64,000 nt of DNA from Anticarsia gemmatalis (taxonomy: Eukaryota; Arthropoda; Insecta; Lepidoptera; Erebidae): contig NC_134757.1 of the NCBI RefSeq assembly GCF_050436995.1, forward strand, positions 12,784,501 to 12,848,500, given 5' to 3'. The stretch's first letter is position 1; each line of letters opens with the position of its first letter. Below, piece after piece: positions 25,501 to 38,200 of the stretch. A model generated the notes under the pieces. It was not told the DNA's origin, did no database searches, and saw nothing but the letters and a program-made list of their open reading frames with translations. The position numbers and the translations under genes are program-made.

Positions 25501-28500
25501 AATTGCATCGACCGTGGTTTAAGACCCGTTACATTATAATATTATGAATATTGATTAATTGACATTTGACGGGAAGAGTTTGCAGATTGTGTAGTGTGTA
25601 GAATAAAGATTGAAATAATAATTGAGAGAAAAATGTTTAAAACATTGCTATCACCTTATTAGGTCTGCTTTCTGGATTAAAAAGTGGAAGCCCTTGATTT
25701 CACGTTGTTTGGTTCGAGTAAGGAAGTTTACATTATTTTAATAAGTATGTACTTATTTAACTCTTTAATTCATTTCAATAAACTCTTAGGTACGCAACAG
25801 TTTCTGTTTATAGTTTCTGGTTTATAAAGTGCGTTTAGCTGTTGTTATTATTATTAGGTACATATAATAAACAAATGAGTAATTACAGCCGTATGCATGT
25901 TTTGTTATCTGTTGACTGTGAAACATTTTCATGAGAAAATTATACCAAAATATTTATTCTGTGTTAATCACTGCGTCGTAGAAACAAAAAAACAAAACTT
26001 TACAACTGCATGTATTTTCGTCAACACAATAATTTGTCCCGTGAAAAATGTTGACTAAAGAAGTCGTCAAAACAATTTACAAACTCAAATATGAATTCGT
26101 CTAAAACCTGTGCAAACATTGTTCTCATCATAATACTGTCTGTCACCACTTATAAAACTGATTAAATACGATTATAAAGTCACGCATTTTCGCATTCGAC
26201 TCCTAACATTTGTTTTTTTGACATTCACATACATAAAAGATAAAAAAAAACAAAGAAAAACAATATTATCGGTAGAATTACACGATTAATATTTTTATCA
26301 AATTTTAGGTTAACTTTTCTCTATTAATAAAATATAAGGCGATTATCCTAAATAAGGTCTATGGCCGCTTATGTATGTAGAAGTGTGCGAGTACAATAGC
26401 TAATGCACGCACTTCTACATACACTGGCGGCACAAGAAGCGAGAAATTTAATAAATCGGTCTTATTCTAGGCCTATTTTGGGTTACCCACCTTACCTCCG
26501 GAAAGCTAACCAACAATAAATAACTTCTTTTCCTCGCAATAATACACCATCGTACCTGTATATAAGTATCATTGATTCTGCTCTGATCATTGGTAGCCAG
26601 CACAGCGACGCCCAAGCTGCCGCGCATGATGCCGACAGCGATGGAGCTTGCCAACATGTACATCATTTGTAAGTGACGCACGCCGATTTTTAAACCTGCA
26701 ATATTAAAACAACTAGTATAGGATACTCTCTAAACATCGATATTTGCTTACTTTTATGAAATATGCGAAATTTTGTTCGATTTCCTTTTATATTACACCT
26801 GCACAATTAAGTTGCGGACCCAATTTCAAGACAGTTACCACGAAGATAGTTGGAGTCCCGGGATCAGCTTAGATTTTTTCTAATCTAATTTTCTTTTCTA
26901 AATCTTAGTTCAGTCAGTAATTACAAAAGTACTGACAACTATCAGCAATTAATTCTAAGATCAAAGATATTGGAAATTAAAAGGTTACTATGGCTTTTTC
27001 AAACTGGAAATTAAGGGCACCATACTTAAAAATACGTTAGTAAATACCACCCTAAAATTTATATTTTATAAACTCTAACGTCATCAGTTTCTATGTCACG
27101 TTCTATTCTTTATAATATTGAGCGCAACATTGTATAGATAAATAGTGTTAAAATAAGGAAGCGTAAAGCTTTGTTTACGATCGTAATTCAACGGCTTAAA
27201 GGACTTAAGCTAAGCCTTCCAGAGTTGTTTGTTAGTCTGTGTTGTTATCAGAGAGACTGAGAGTTTATTGACACTGTGATTCAGTTTCATACAAAGTAAC
27301 AAAAAATGAGATGACGTTTTGAGCTGTTATAAAATTACGTAAAAGAAATAAAAATATGATTTTTATTTTTTGTTTAACCCGTGACTGTCCCACTGCTGGG
27401 CAAGCGTGTTTTCCAGAAAGAAAGGAAGGGTTGGGTTTTTAGTCCACCACTCTGGGCAAGTGTGGATTGGGGACTGTACATGGCCCTCAAAAATTAAAAT
27501 CAAATCATTTATTCATTTAGGTCAAATATTGACACTTATGATAGTCGTTACAATTACTGAATCTACCACTAGCTCGGGAAGGTGGCAGAGTCTTCATAGA
27601 GCCTGCCTAAAAAGTGTCCTAAACAAATTTTAGGTAAGCGTTACATCTAATTAAAGATAAGAAATGTTTGAATTTAAAGTAAAAAGTTCCAGATTTATGG
27701 TAATGAGGTCACGGTTTGCAATTTCACTTTGACTTGAGTTTCTGGAATAGGGTTAAGGATGAAATTTAAAAACGTCGATATTTCTGATGGAAATCCGTCG
27801 AGCTAAGCTTGTAAATTCTCGTCGGTAGTGCGATGAGAACGAACGACGTAAATGAACCCTCAAGCATGATATCATAGCAATTGTACTCACACCGATTCGA
27901 ATATCGAGATATTTTATTTTTCAAATACCATTCAAAGTTCCTTTTTGATTGATATTCGAAAACGATCGATATAAAAAAGTACATCAATAAACATACTATC
28001 ACAGCAATTTCTTAAAAAAAACTTCGTCTTGTAATTTCTTGATTACGAAAAATTGTATTGTGATAACACAATACAAATCGTAACTGAATATATATTTATC
28101 TGTACCAAGCAAAACTACTGTTAAGCAAAAAGACGTTTAATGCATTATGTGCAATATGTTACAAAACCGAATGTATAGATGAACCCGGTCGGCACAAGCG
28201 GAACTAGAGGGTGGAGTCGGTTCTATTGTTCGATAAATATTGCCGAACCAAATAAGTGTTTAGCAAGGCTTACTTTTAAAATTAAATACTATATATTTCA
28301 CCGTAACAGCGCTATACATTTCACCAACACCTTAAAACGTACCAAGAAATGTTTGAACAGGAATCCTTAATCAATTATGTTAATTTCCTCCGATTGGACC
28401 TCACGACTGCGCGGAGTGACTGGCGGCTTATTCAGTTTAAGTTCTCTCCCAACATTCTCGGGACAAATTTGAATTTCAATCTATTTTAGACCTTGCAATA

Positions 28501-29036
28501 TGCAGGAGACAGCTTCGATGGTCAGTTAGTTTAAATCAAAACATAGGAATATTGGTAATACATTTCTTCAAAGCAAATTCCCATCAAAGCCAGTTGCAAT
28601 GTAAGCAATGAATAGAAAATAGTAAAGCCGAAATGTAATAATATTTTTTTGGTTCTTAAACGAAAGTTAACCAACAATCTAAAGACAAAAAAAAATGTTA
28701 CGGAAAGGTTTGAAAATGTGACGAAGCCATCGAGATATAAGTAATAACGTACGTTAGTACTTTATATTATTACGTCAATAATATACCTAGAAAATGTTGT
28801 TTAGTTAAGCACGTTTTGAAATTAAATTTGTTTGTTAACTTTGTTTGTACTGAAAGATTATATAGTCATTCTACACAAAGTCTATTTTGAAATCAAAATC
28901 TGCTAGTGTCTATTTTGATTCTGATTTGATTTTTTAAATTAATCTTTACGTAAAATATTTCAAAAACCTCACCATTCTTAGTAATAACGCCATAATGTCC
29001 ATCTTCAAATTGATATCTAATAAATTCCACGTCCAT
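16524..29036 (-). CDS. Gene B: divergent SLC17-type transporter, complete, 11 coding exons, 503 aa
   Basis: Exons in transcript order: 29036-28973, 26695-26556, 25214-25035, 24503-24365, 21754-21540, 21234-21085, 19568-19424, 18905-18784, 18320-18198, 17886-17733, 16603-16524. They total 1512 nt, open throughout, with GT/AG at every junction, from ATG to TGA. Exon lengths 140/180/139/123 and all intron phases equal those of gene C. Residues 24-60 (GVRHLQMMYM onward) are helix 1; residues 78-104 align with the family GYxxxQxPxG loop but read GYAAMLVPSEVFFKRIGGK. At the conserved membrane Arg (R137 in C, R177 in A) this protein has Asn138. The NHLDLSP stretch of C is replaced by STYNDMSENFSG. 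The C-terminal GSSERQYWD stretch is retained. It is an intact MFS carrier by fold, probably at a membrane, but a changed substrate or loss of transport is plausible. It lies between paralogues A and C. Confidence 0.9.
16604..17732. other. Last intron of gene B, nothing recognised
   Basis: AT-rich with proper GTAAG and CAG borders. No repeat recognised. Confidence 0.45.
19142..19218. repeat. Near-perfect 77-bp hairpin in a gene B intron
   Basis: The arms AATTCTGAGTTGTG (19142-19155) and CACAACTCAGAATT (19205-19218) are exact inverts. An inner pair TGTAATTATTAC / GTAATAATTATA extends the stem. It could be a tiny TIR element or an intronic RNA hairpin. Confidence 0.7.
19783..20156 (+). mobile_element. 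5S-headed SINE family 1, copy with target-site duplication
   Basis: The 14-bp direct repeat AATACATCCATGAG flanks it at 19769-19782 and 20157-20170, which shows retroposition. The head contains TTGTGGATGGGTGACCATCT, close to the conserved 5S rRNA stretch GGATGGGTGACC, with a TTAAGC-like motif shortly before it. The shared core CTCCGTGTTTCGGAAGGCAC and GTCCCGGCTGTCAT follow, then a long tail ending GGCTAAGCTAATATAAT. No protein coding. It lies in an intron of gene B. Confidence 0.88.
20788..20977 (+). mobile_element. 5S-headed SINE family 2, diverged copy
   Basis: Head CTCACCGGTCGGTAAACGAT with CTGTGGGCTAAG, core CTCCGTGTTTCG, and the end TGACACTAAGTTGACTACTA. Compared with 39998-40214 the middle is diverged and partly deleted. 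Confidence 0.75.
22310..22490 (+). repeat. Interspersed repeat (family R2) in gene B intron
   Basis: Shares GGTGTAGGCAGAGGTGTAT and a later GCTATTGAGAA, in the same order, with the inverted copy at about 43820-43990. Its class is unclear. Confidence 0.5.
23155..23250 (+). repeat. Interspersed repeat (family R3) in gene B intron
   Basis: Carries CGAGTACAACCTGCG and ends ATTAATTCCCGTAT. This matches CGAGTGCAACCTGCG and GTTAATTCCCGTAT at 50776-50905, and an inverted piece at 35093-35135. Confidence 0.5.
24032..24131 (+). repeat. 'cagcagtggga'-tail repeat in gene B intron
   Basis: GTGGATTCAAGGCCTAACTT followed by a degenerate GACCCTTGCCAAGCA. It is the inverted counterpart of 4152-4262. Confidence 0.5.
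24795..24925 (+). repeat. Interspersed repeat family R1 in gene B intron
   Basis: CAAAGGACGGCACTTGGTAC, CAAATTCACATCCATACCTTG and GTTACGAGTACT are in the same order as the inverted copy at 2466-2640. Confidence 0.55.
25248..25416 (+). mobile_element. MITE family M1, full-length copy beside an exon
   Basis: Begins GTAGCACGATTCTGTACAGT and ends GGTAGAGAATCGAAGT, the two imperfect inverted termini of the family. It lies 33 bases upstream (transcript sense) of the 180-nt exon of gene B, so it supplies the sequence just beyond the polypyrimidine/branch region. Confidence 0.8.
26360..26432. repeat. Small hairpin element in gene B intron
   Basis: Arms TGTATGTAGAAGTGTGCG and CACGCACTTCTACATACA, with GGCCGC / GGCGGC outside. 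It looks like a miniature TIR element. Confidence 0.65.
26696..28972. other. Intron 1 of gene B
   Basis: Apart from the tail repeat at 27375-27490, nothing is recognised. The donor is AATG/GTGAGG and the acceptor TTGCAG. Confidence 0.45.
27375..27490 (-). repeat. 'cagcagtggga'-tail repeat in intron 1 of gene B
   Basis: TGTCCCACTGCTGGGCAAGC, then TTAGTCCACCACTCTGGGCA and TTGGGGACTGTACATG, as in 4152-4262. Confidence 0.55.
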
Positions 29037-30344
29037 TGTCAATATAACAAAAATATAAACATTACCGTAAGAACAATTGCATGCAGACTGTTACGAGAAA
29101 AAATATGTTGACACCAAACACTTTATCTTTCTTATCAAACCCACTATTACTAAAACAATGAACGGTTAACTTTGTGCAAATAACACTGATTTTCTATGTA
29201 AATATACCTATCTCTTAAAGTTAGTTTGGAATTAGACTTGCCAGACTAATTTGAAATTTAGCATGACCAAGATAGAGTTGGTTTTTGTGTGTAAACGTGA
29301 GTATACAAAGGTTTCGATTGAGAATGTCAAGTGTATTGTTGAATAGATTGTGTGTAACTTGTGATTTACTGCCAGACGTGATGTGTGACAAATAGCGAGG
29401 ATTGACGTTGTTGCGAGGAAAAGTTTGTAATTGATCGTAAAATATATACAACAAAAACACTTATTATATCATACCTATTACTAACTTTTTTTACGTTTTA
29501 CAAAAAAAAAACAATTAATTTACAGATTCAACTACTACCATATCCTTAAAATTATAAGTATTTGTAACGCAGCAATGGTTGTTCATACGATTAATTAATA
29601 CAAAAATCACTTCTAGGTTCAATACATTTTACTGTTAAGCTTGTGTTTTGCTAAATCAATTAATTTATTTATTAAGGTCAAATATTGATTGTCGATCATA
29701 AAATTCCTGGTAAGTCTAAAACCGGGATCACTATTTCTAGACTACAACTGAATTCATTTAAATCAAACTCTGCCTCAATTTGTTAAAATTAAAATGTTAA
29801 TGAAACAACCTATCAATGAAATCTCCTTTAAAATCACTTTATACTTTCCAAAGTTATTTGTGTATCAGAGATATCAAATTTACTATAACATACACACCTA
29901 AACTAGAACTTTAAAGTTTGAAGACATACAAAATGCAGCAAACCTTCATATTATATTCTAAAATCAATGCAAACCAATACTCTGGCAGCAACAAAGTATC
30001 GTGCAAGTTCTGAAGCCACATTAATCCATCTTGCAGATAACTTCCAGTTAGTGTAACAAGTGACGGGAATCTTAACTGCTTCCTTGTTTGTTCCTCTTTA
30101 CTTGTTTATGAGTTTTAGTTTATCGTCCTTTAATACTTTGAACTAATTGTTGGTTGAGTTCTGTAAGATTTTGGTGTTAGGCTTATTAATGTTGTGGTGA
30201 AAATATCTTTTGTATTTATCAGTATTCATTTCAATTTAATGTTCATGTTTGGTAAATTTAATTACATGAATTATGTTTATTAATATCTTTATTTATAGAC
30301 CTATTTAGAAGAAATTCTTGTATACACACGTCTCTGATATTTTG
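29037..30344. other. Region upstream of gene B, nothing recognised
   Basis: The gene B promoter and any 5' non-coding exon should lie here. No clear core promoter motif was found. Confidence 0.35.
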
Positions 30345-30557
30345 ACTGCCTCCGTGGCACAGTGGCTTAGGTCGCCACGCCGCTACCATTGAGTCGGGAG
30401 GTCGTGGGTTCAATTCCCACACGGAACAATTATTTTTGCGATCCACAAATAATTCTTTCAGGTCTGGTTGTACTTTGTGTCCGTTGTTTGTATGTTTGTA
30501 AAAGTCCCCGCGACATAAGAGCAATTCATAGGGGGGGAGTTGTCTTTAAAAAAAAAC
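30345..30557 (+). mobile_element. tRNA-derived SINE (family T), full length
   Basis: The head carries an A-box-like CGTGGCACAGTGGCTTAGG and a B box GGTTCAATTCCCACACGG at tRNA-like spacing. A common body follows (TCTGGTTGTACTTTGTGTCC), then GGAGTTGTCTTT and an A-run. Three more copies occur (12201-12396, 45375-45588, 45684-45885). Confidence 0.85.
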
Positions 30558-32249
30558 ATTTATGGGGCAGCAGTTGGTTACTATTATACCCTGACAAACA
30601 TAGGTGGCATGGAAAGAACTCTACAAAATTAGTGAAATTAAACGCAAAAATTATTTATTTATAACTCACAGAATATCAGCTATACATTGGGGATTTAGTA
30701 GCACCAGTAGTTGCGAAGCCGTTGCAATGAGCACACAATGCAATGTTAAGGTCGCACAGTCAAATTCTCACTACTGATTGACAAGTGTACCAAATTGCAT
30801 CAAACTTTAAAATTGTATGTAGAGTATGAGTAATATGGTTGGATATCTTTTAGGATTCCGTAGTGAAAAAAGCAGGCAAGGCTGCAGCAGGCACAGGCTA
30901 GGTCAAAAAAATCATTCTTAATTTCAGCCAGATACGAGCACACAATTTACATATCAGCTTATCTTAACCTCGATCTTCAACTATCTACATACCAAAATCA
31001 GCTCGAAATCAAACCGATTATATAAAAGCTTACAAAATAGAGTTTTTCCACACTAGTATGGATGGACAGAAATTAAAACAGTATTCTAGACTGAGTTTGA
31101 AAAAAATATACAAAATAAAAAAAAATACGTATTTTGTTTGTTTATATTCAGCCTAAGTCTAATCTTTCAGGAGATACACGATATTTCATAAACTGTAGTG
31201 TTGAACCCATTCCCATACGTTGCCCAATCGTACTTGTCAGTTCTTTTCACTTACGATTTTATTTCCATCTTATCTCCACGTATGTTTACGAAGCATTATT
31301 TTCATATTAAAACCATCAAGTGGTAATTATTATGGTTGGCTTGAACATCGTCACGTTTTACGAAAAATGTTCTGTTATATACAAAAATTATTATTATAAT
31401 AATTTGAATTTATTATAGTGACTGACAAATCTTACATAAATACATGATTAACCTTGCTGATAATTTCCTGGTTAAAAAGAAATTCGGAACAAACAAAGAT
31501 AATGAAAAATATATTTCACTATTGCAGAAAATGCTTTTGTTGCAAGTGAAACGTGTAATTTTAAGAGAGGAAAATATAAATTTTTTTCAATAGATTTTTT
31601 GCAATGGAGCTAAAATAGGGGAGTGCAGGAGCAAATGAATTTAAGTGTAAAAGCTAGGTCTTTGTATAGGTAATGTGAGAGCACGGAGACCGTAGAAACA
31701 TTAACATAATTGAAGTGGGAATTAGAGAAATGGACAAAAATTGTGTTACACACCACGAGGAAGTTTAATATGGAAAAAAAGTTGAAATTAATAAAATTAT
31801 GGAATGTTTTGAAATCCTTTTTTCAAAATTTGTTGAATGTTGTGGCCCAATTTTTTTTTATCCACATAATGGGACATAATTTTGTCGTCCTTTTGTGATT
31901 GCAGTTAAATCTTGGTCAGATTGATTAATATTTAGGGTTGGATTTATTCTAAACGATATACTATTATGCGTAGTTATGTAAAAAATGTTTTATTGCTATT
32001 CCAGAAAAATCTGATTCTTGAATCTTACATAAAAGAACTACCATATGGAATAAAAAGGCGAGATCAAATTCATGAAGAAATTTCTCAGATAATTTTTGAC
32101 TTACATCTTTATTATTATCTACCAGAAAATTTAATAGGCAATTTGTTGAAGGATTTTGAGGAGTCCGGGAATTGTTATATGATATAAAAATATACGACAC
32201 TGTTCAAATCACAGTTTATTATAAATAAAAATATAATCTCTACAAATGT
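30558..32249. other. Intergenic between C and B
   Basis: No recognised gene. A plus-strand frame of 73 codons at 31966-32187 is open but has no family match I know and ends just before the gene C poly(A) region. An antisense frame overlaps it. It is treated as non-coding. Confidence 0.35.
32215..32220 (-). promoter_or_regulatory. AATAAA polyadenylation signal of gene C
   Basis: Minus-strand AATAAA lies about 30 bases beyond the stop codon. A second AATAAA overlaps the stop itself at 32249-32254. The distal one is the more usual position. Confidence 0.5.
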
Positions 32250-35200
32250 TTATTTTGAATATTCTATACTGCTCTTTAATGCTTCTAGTTCTTTCAGCTC
32301 TTTCTTGTCTAGTGGTCTCATTTCTTCTGTAAACAAAACAAAAAAACAATTGTTAATATGTTACTTGGGGTTGTTATTTAGTTTGTGTTTAACGGGCATT
32401 TTATTTCATCACAAGAAGCATAGCTTACTTATTTTCGAAATATAGAAGAGTAGGTACAGTTTGCTTTCCAACAGTTAGTTTTAGACTTTAATATGGATCG
32501 AACCAAATAAATCTGCATTTGATAGGCGCTTTAGAGCTTTGTCATCAATCCAAAAGACGTATTATTTATTTATAAGACAAATTTATTGTAACTGTTTCGT
32601 ACCGAAGGGACACTTATCTATAGAGAGAATAAACTAGTTGGTGATATTACCTGGATCAGCTTTCCTCCTGTCCTTGTAGTGTGGGTTGTCCCAAGCTTGT
32701 CGCTCGGAGCTGCCGAATATGATGTAGATGAGGTTGGAGCCCATGGCTATCCCGGCCACGAGCAGGAACACTATCCGCCAACGACTCACGTCTGACTGTA
32801 GAATTACAAATAATTAGAAAATATTAGGGTGGTAAGGATCAGAGGATGAGATAAATAGAATAAAAGTACGTAAAGAATCAAAGTTGTTTTGTCTGTATTA
32901 TAGTTATGTGACTTTGAGCATAAAATCTCGGGAAAGACTAGAAACAATTGCACCAAATTGGATAATTCTCTTTTTAACGAGTTTGTGATGATCAATAAAA
33001 AATATAATAATTGTCAGGATCAGGTTTTTAAGGGATCGACGAGATCCAAATTTCAAAGGGTATTGGATAACATCCTATAACTAACCGGGGTCAACCCGTT
33101 AGTTTTGAGTAAAATGTAGTTATACCGTACTTATAGATTGGTGGTTCATAGCAAACTAGTATTTCCCAAATAATTTCGAGTACTGCTAAAGTAATAAGTA
33201 GAAACTTACGGAATCGTTCCTCAATATAAAACTAGTGACGACAGGTGTGACGACGCTGCCGAGCGTCGCGCAGAAGTTTGTGAGAGAGAGCATCACGCCG
33301 GCGAACTGCGGCGACAAGTCTAAGTGATTCACCTGTAACAAAGTGTGTTTTATTAGATACTACTTCTAGTTTAAGATGTATTGTATCTATGTCTGAGTTT
33401 TAAGAATTTAGTTCATGGTCATGATTCTAATCATTGTATCCATTTAAAATATATTTTGCTAGTGGAAGACAACAGATAAAGCTAAGAGTAATTTGTTATT
33501 TTAGAAGGTTTTTTTTAACCTTATTAACATTATTGAATATGTTAAGGATGACTTTTCTTGAGCATACAAAAGACACACTTCAAATGTTTGTGTTTCAAAT
33601 TAATATTTTCAACATTTAAAACAATCAATGTAATTATCTGGTCTTATGGTTTGAGCTTAACTCAGTCAACTGAATTAAGCTCAAACCATTATCGGAAAAT
33701 AGTAAAGGAAAGTAATAAAATTTATGTAATAGCATGATAGTACGGAGAAGTAAGTAGACGTAATTGTGCCTTCTAACATTGTGTAAATTCCTTGAACAAA
33801 AAGCCTCTTACCATAAATCCAGCTGAGATACAGCCGTAAGCAGTAAGTATGGTGACCAGCATCACGACAGCAATGAATCGGTCTTCAGGGCCGAGGAACG
33901 CTAGCACTATTGTACCGAGACCACCACCGAACATGGCTGGAAAGATATGAGCATTTTGCTTATCTATACTAATATTATAAAGCTGAAGAGTTTGTTTGTT
34001 TGTTTGAACGCGCTAATCTCAGGAACTACTAGTCCGATTTCAAAAATTCTTTCACTGTTAGATAGCCTATTTATCGAGGAAGGCTATGGGCTATATATCA
34101 TCACGCTACAACCAATAAGAGCAGAGTAGCAATAAAAAATGTTACAAAAACGGGAAAAATTTTGACCCATTCTCTCTTATGTGCCGCAAGCGAAGTTGCG
34201 CGGGTCAGCTAGTGTATTTATCTATGTTTGTCGTATGGTTAGTGGTCAACCTAGTGTCAAAGTTGTTCAAGCTGCCCTAGAGGCCTTTGACATGGCTTAA
34301 CGACTGTTATCTTAGTAGACAACTGCCGGAACCGACTTTTAACATGCCCTCCGAAGCAAGGAGACGCCCAGCTTAAACACCACTATGCAGTCACCCATCA
34401 ATGGAATGACCGCACCAAGGGTTGCTTAACCCACAGATCGTTTATATTATAGCTATTTAATAAACATCTGGTCATATACTATGGCTATATGGTTATATAT
34501 TTGAAGAGATTAGAGAGACATTTTTTCGTTATTTAACTAGCTTTCAAGGGTTTTAAATGGACTAACTGAGCTCTGCTGTCTCGCTTGTAATTTACTTTAG
34601 GCAAAAATAAATTTCCAATCGTCCACTAGTTCCAAGCCTACAAAAGTTTAGTATTGAGAGCATAAAAGACAGACAGACTTTCACATTTTTATATTGATCT
34701 AACATACCTATGGAATTAAATGTCTTTCTAGAAGCGGCAACGGATAGTAGTCCCTTGTTGTATAACCATTCACAAAGCGACGCCGATCCTATGTTGCCGG
34801 CAAACATTCCCACGTATGGCAACGCTGATAGTGTAGCACTCTGGAAAATAAAATGAAATTAGGTATAGTTTAATTACGTTGGAAAAGATACATAATAATA
34901 TGTTAGCTCTTGTACCAATATTCTATTTGTGGGCTCAAGAAATTTGTATTTTTTGGAAAATGAATGATTCTAAGCTAAGCAGACGTCGTACTGTGTTAAC
35001 CGAACAGCTAATAACTACTTCTAAAAACACACGTATGACGAAACATACGTCAATTAATTTACTTCACTACTTACATAATATAATGTATAATAGAATACGG
35101 GAATTAACGCGAACACGCATTTTTACATAATATACTCAAGCTCATCAGACAAACACTAATCTCTTTTAGTATTCGAACCTATTACACGACCTACACGCGA

Positions 35201-38200
35201 CGCGGAAATCGTCAAATCTTCACACATCATCAAATAGTCTTAAGCATTACTTACATTTTTAAGCGATATATGCATAGCCCTTTCCAAATAAGTGGGTAGA
35301 TCCACAAAGAACAGCATGTATAAAACAGAACCTCCAACATGAGCCGCCATGATCGCCCACAATGGACCTGTTTTCAGCATTTCTTTCCATGGAGTCGAGT
35401 TGTTTCCCTGAAGAATAAAAATTTAATTTACCAAAGATTTTAAGAGGAAACATTTTATAAATGACTTTTAGCTCTTTTTGGTTTATCTTGACAAACCTTA
35501 TCTAACTATGAATTTATTAGATTGAAAATGTAGAAATAGTCAAAACATATTTTAAAAAATTTACCGCTTACTTCGCTTTATTCCATCCGGGAATTTAACT
35601 CAATCAACGTAACTGTATTCTAATTATACTATTGTATTTATAAAGTTTTCTAAAGTTCAATCAGTGGCAATCACCTCAAACTACAGTTCCTATAAAAATA
35701 TAGCACGCCATTGTTATTCGTACAATCACCTTACGAAAGTAGATTTCCCAACTAATTAGATATCGCCAGTGGATATCAGAGACCTCAATATGGAAGTAAT
35801 CAATGTGATGAAAAGGCTTCCAAAACAATCCTTCGGGAAATAATTGAATCCAATCTAAGCGGATAGATGTTCTTGTGTAAAGAAGTCGTGATCGGAAACG
35901 AATAAACATTGCCACTGATATTTTATTGAAGACGTAGTATCATTGTGTACATTTTGTCTTTATAAGACCAAATCAAAATTAATTAGAGTTTTCCAATTCT
36001 TCTTATTTTATTTTCCGTAGACGCGTTTTCTTAATATTTTCTTATTACTCGCATCGCTTTTATAAGAGTTGCAATTCATTTTCAATACATTTTCATACAC
36101 ATATTTATTTTATAGAAATTTGGTCAGCGCTCTAAGCGTGATGAAAAGTACACGTACAAAGCAGTAGGATAGTGTCGAAAATTGCGACAAATTTATCACT
36201 ATTTTTGACTCTCTGATTTTAACAGTCATGAAAACCTAAGTTTTCTCGTCATTTAAGGTCTTAAAAAAATCATCTATCAGTTCCTACCTGTGGTTGAGCA
36301 CTATTAAGTCCCATCTCAATATAAGTCATTTCTTCTTCAGTCATCATGGAGTGCTGTCCAGGAGAGCTGGCAGAGAACCAGTACCACATCGCCGCAGTCA
36401 GGAACATGATAGCTGATATGACGTAGAAGATCATCTTCCACCCTAGATAGGTTTCTGCTAAGTAGCCGGATAGAGGCATGGCTATAATTGTACCGATTTG
36501 TGGGCCTGGAAATTAAAACATATTTTATTAAAATAGCAGTAATAAGCAGCAGCATTGAAACGGAATGTGCATTCGCTCCCAATGAAAGTGGCCAGAGCTA
36601 CAAGCCTCAGGAAACACACTTATAACTTTTCAAAGTTATGTGTTTACGAAAGACTGCCTTGGTAAAAATGGGGGAAAATATTTAGTCGAAACTTTTACTA
36701 ACATCGGGTTCTATAAAACAGTTTTCAAAGAAGTTGGTGAACTTCCAGCCCGAGCTGGCTAAGAACCAAAAGGATTGATCCATTGACCCTTCCCCTCAAT
36801 ACGAGTGAAAACCCTTGCCCAGCAGAGGGACGGTAATGCCTAAAATACATGAACTATAATGATGTTTTCTTACCTGAATAAACGACACCACTATAAGTGG
36901 TTCTTTCGTTGGCAGGCAACCATCGCCCGAGGAGTGTGTGACTGGCGGGGAACAGGCAAGCCTGAGAGAGACCCATTGCGACACGAACTGCGCATACTAC
37001 GGGCCATCCTCCCTGCGAAAATAATAATCGAGTAAAGAATTAATATTAACCAAATCAATTCAAGCATTTCAGCTTTAAAGCCCTTATGCGATGATAAAGA
37101 AACAAAGGCATATCAAACGATTGGGTTAAATGCAAAATAAAATGTCTTCGTGGTTCAGCTGACTCATGCAGTCCATTTACTTTTAGGTAAAGAAGTAACA
37201 AAACAGTAGTATGTGTTTCGACAGCATGATCTTCAACTATCTCCATACAAAATTCTATGAAAATCAGTTCCTTGGATTAGAACGACGCGAAACAGACAAG
37301 ACTGAACAACAAGAATAGAAAAGTGCTACTACTAGATAATAAGAATATTAGATTTTGAGACATTAAAGTAAATAATACTCACCACACTGGCCAAAGTCGG
37401 AAACAAGGCAGTTAGACACCCATTAACAAGTAACGCGACCAATAATATGGGTTTTCCTCCAAACCTCTTTGCTAATAACCCGGCAGGGATCTGCATCGAC
37501 ATGTAACCCCAGAAGAATGAGGATAAGATCAGACCTTGAGTCTTTTTGTCCCATTCGTAAACCTGCAAGAAAAAAAAAGTTGGTTACTGCAATATTAATG
37601 CGCAAGCAGTTATAAGTGTTGTTGGTTCAAACATTCGGTTTCCGTTCAAATCGAAGTTTAAAACTATAAAGTCATTTCCTGTACATATTCACTAACACTC
37701 ACTACTTCGATTCTATGACGATGCAATTCACCAATTTAATGTCTACTTTAGCTACATTGCACCGTTTTTAAAAGACCCCACAACGCAAAAGAAAATCTTT
37801 CAAACGCCTAAGTATAAATTAAAAACTAATTGTCAATTTAATAAAACAAAAATATTGAGTCTTCTCTTGAAATACTATTCATTTGTTGCGTTATTCAGTC
37901 TTCAAGTTTGAAACCTAAAATCAATGTCAAGCCTTTGCTTTAAAAATCTTTCAAAAACAAACACTCACTCATATCAACGCACAAATAAAAATTTACTAGA
38001 AAGCACACGTCTAAAACACGAGACATTTCAACTCCTTTATCAGTATTCCAATGTTTGGAGATGTCACCACACAATGCACCGTTTAAATCAAATGTGAATA
38101 CACAAATAAAAGTCACACGCACCTCAAGTTCATGGAAATTTTGCGACTAAATGTTTGAAGATAAGAATTAAGGTAAATATACATTTGAGAATGGTGCAAT

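Noticed and set aside
30345..30430. tRNA gene (A and B boxes present; also at 45684 and 45540)
   Set aside because: No complete cloverleaf, a shared non-tRNA body and tail, and several dispersed copies show these are SINE heads.
31966..32187. 73-codon plus-strand frame downstream of gene C
   Set aside because: No recognised motif, and an open frame of similar length on the other strand. Chance is the simplest explanation in AT-rich DNA.
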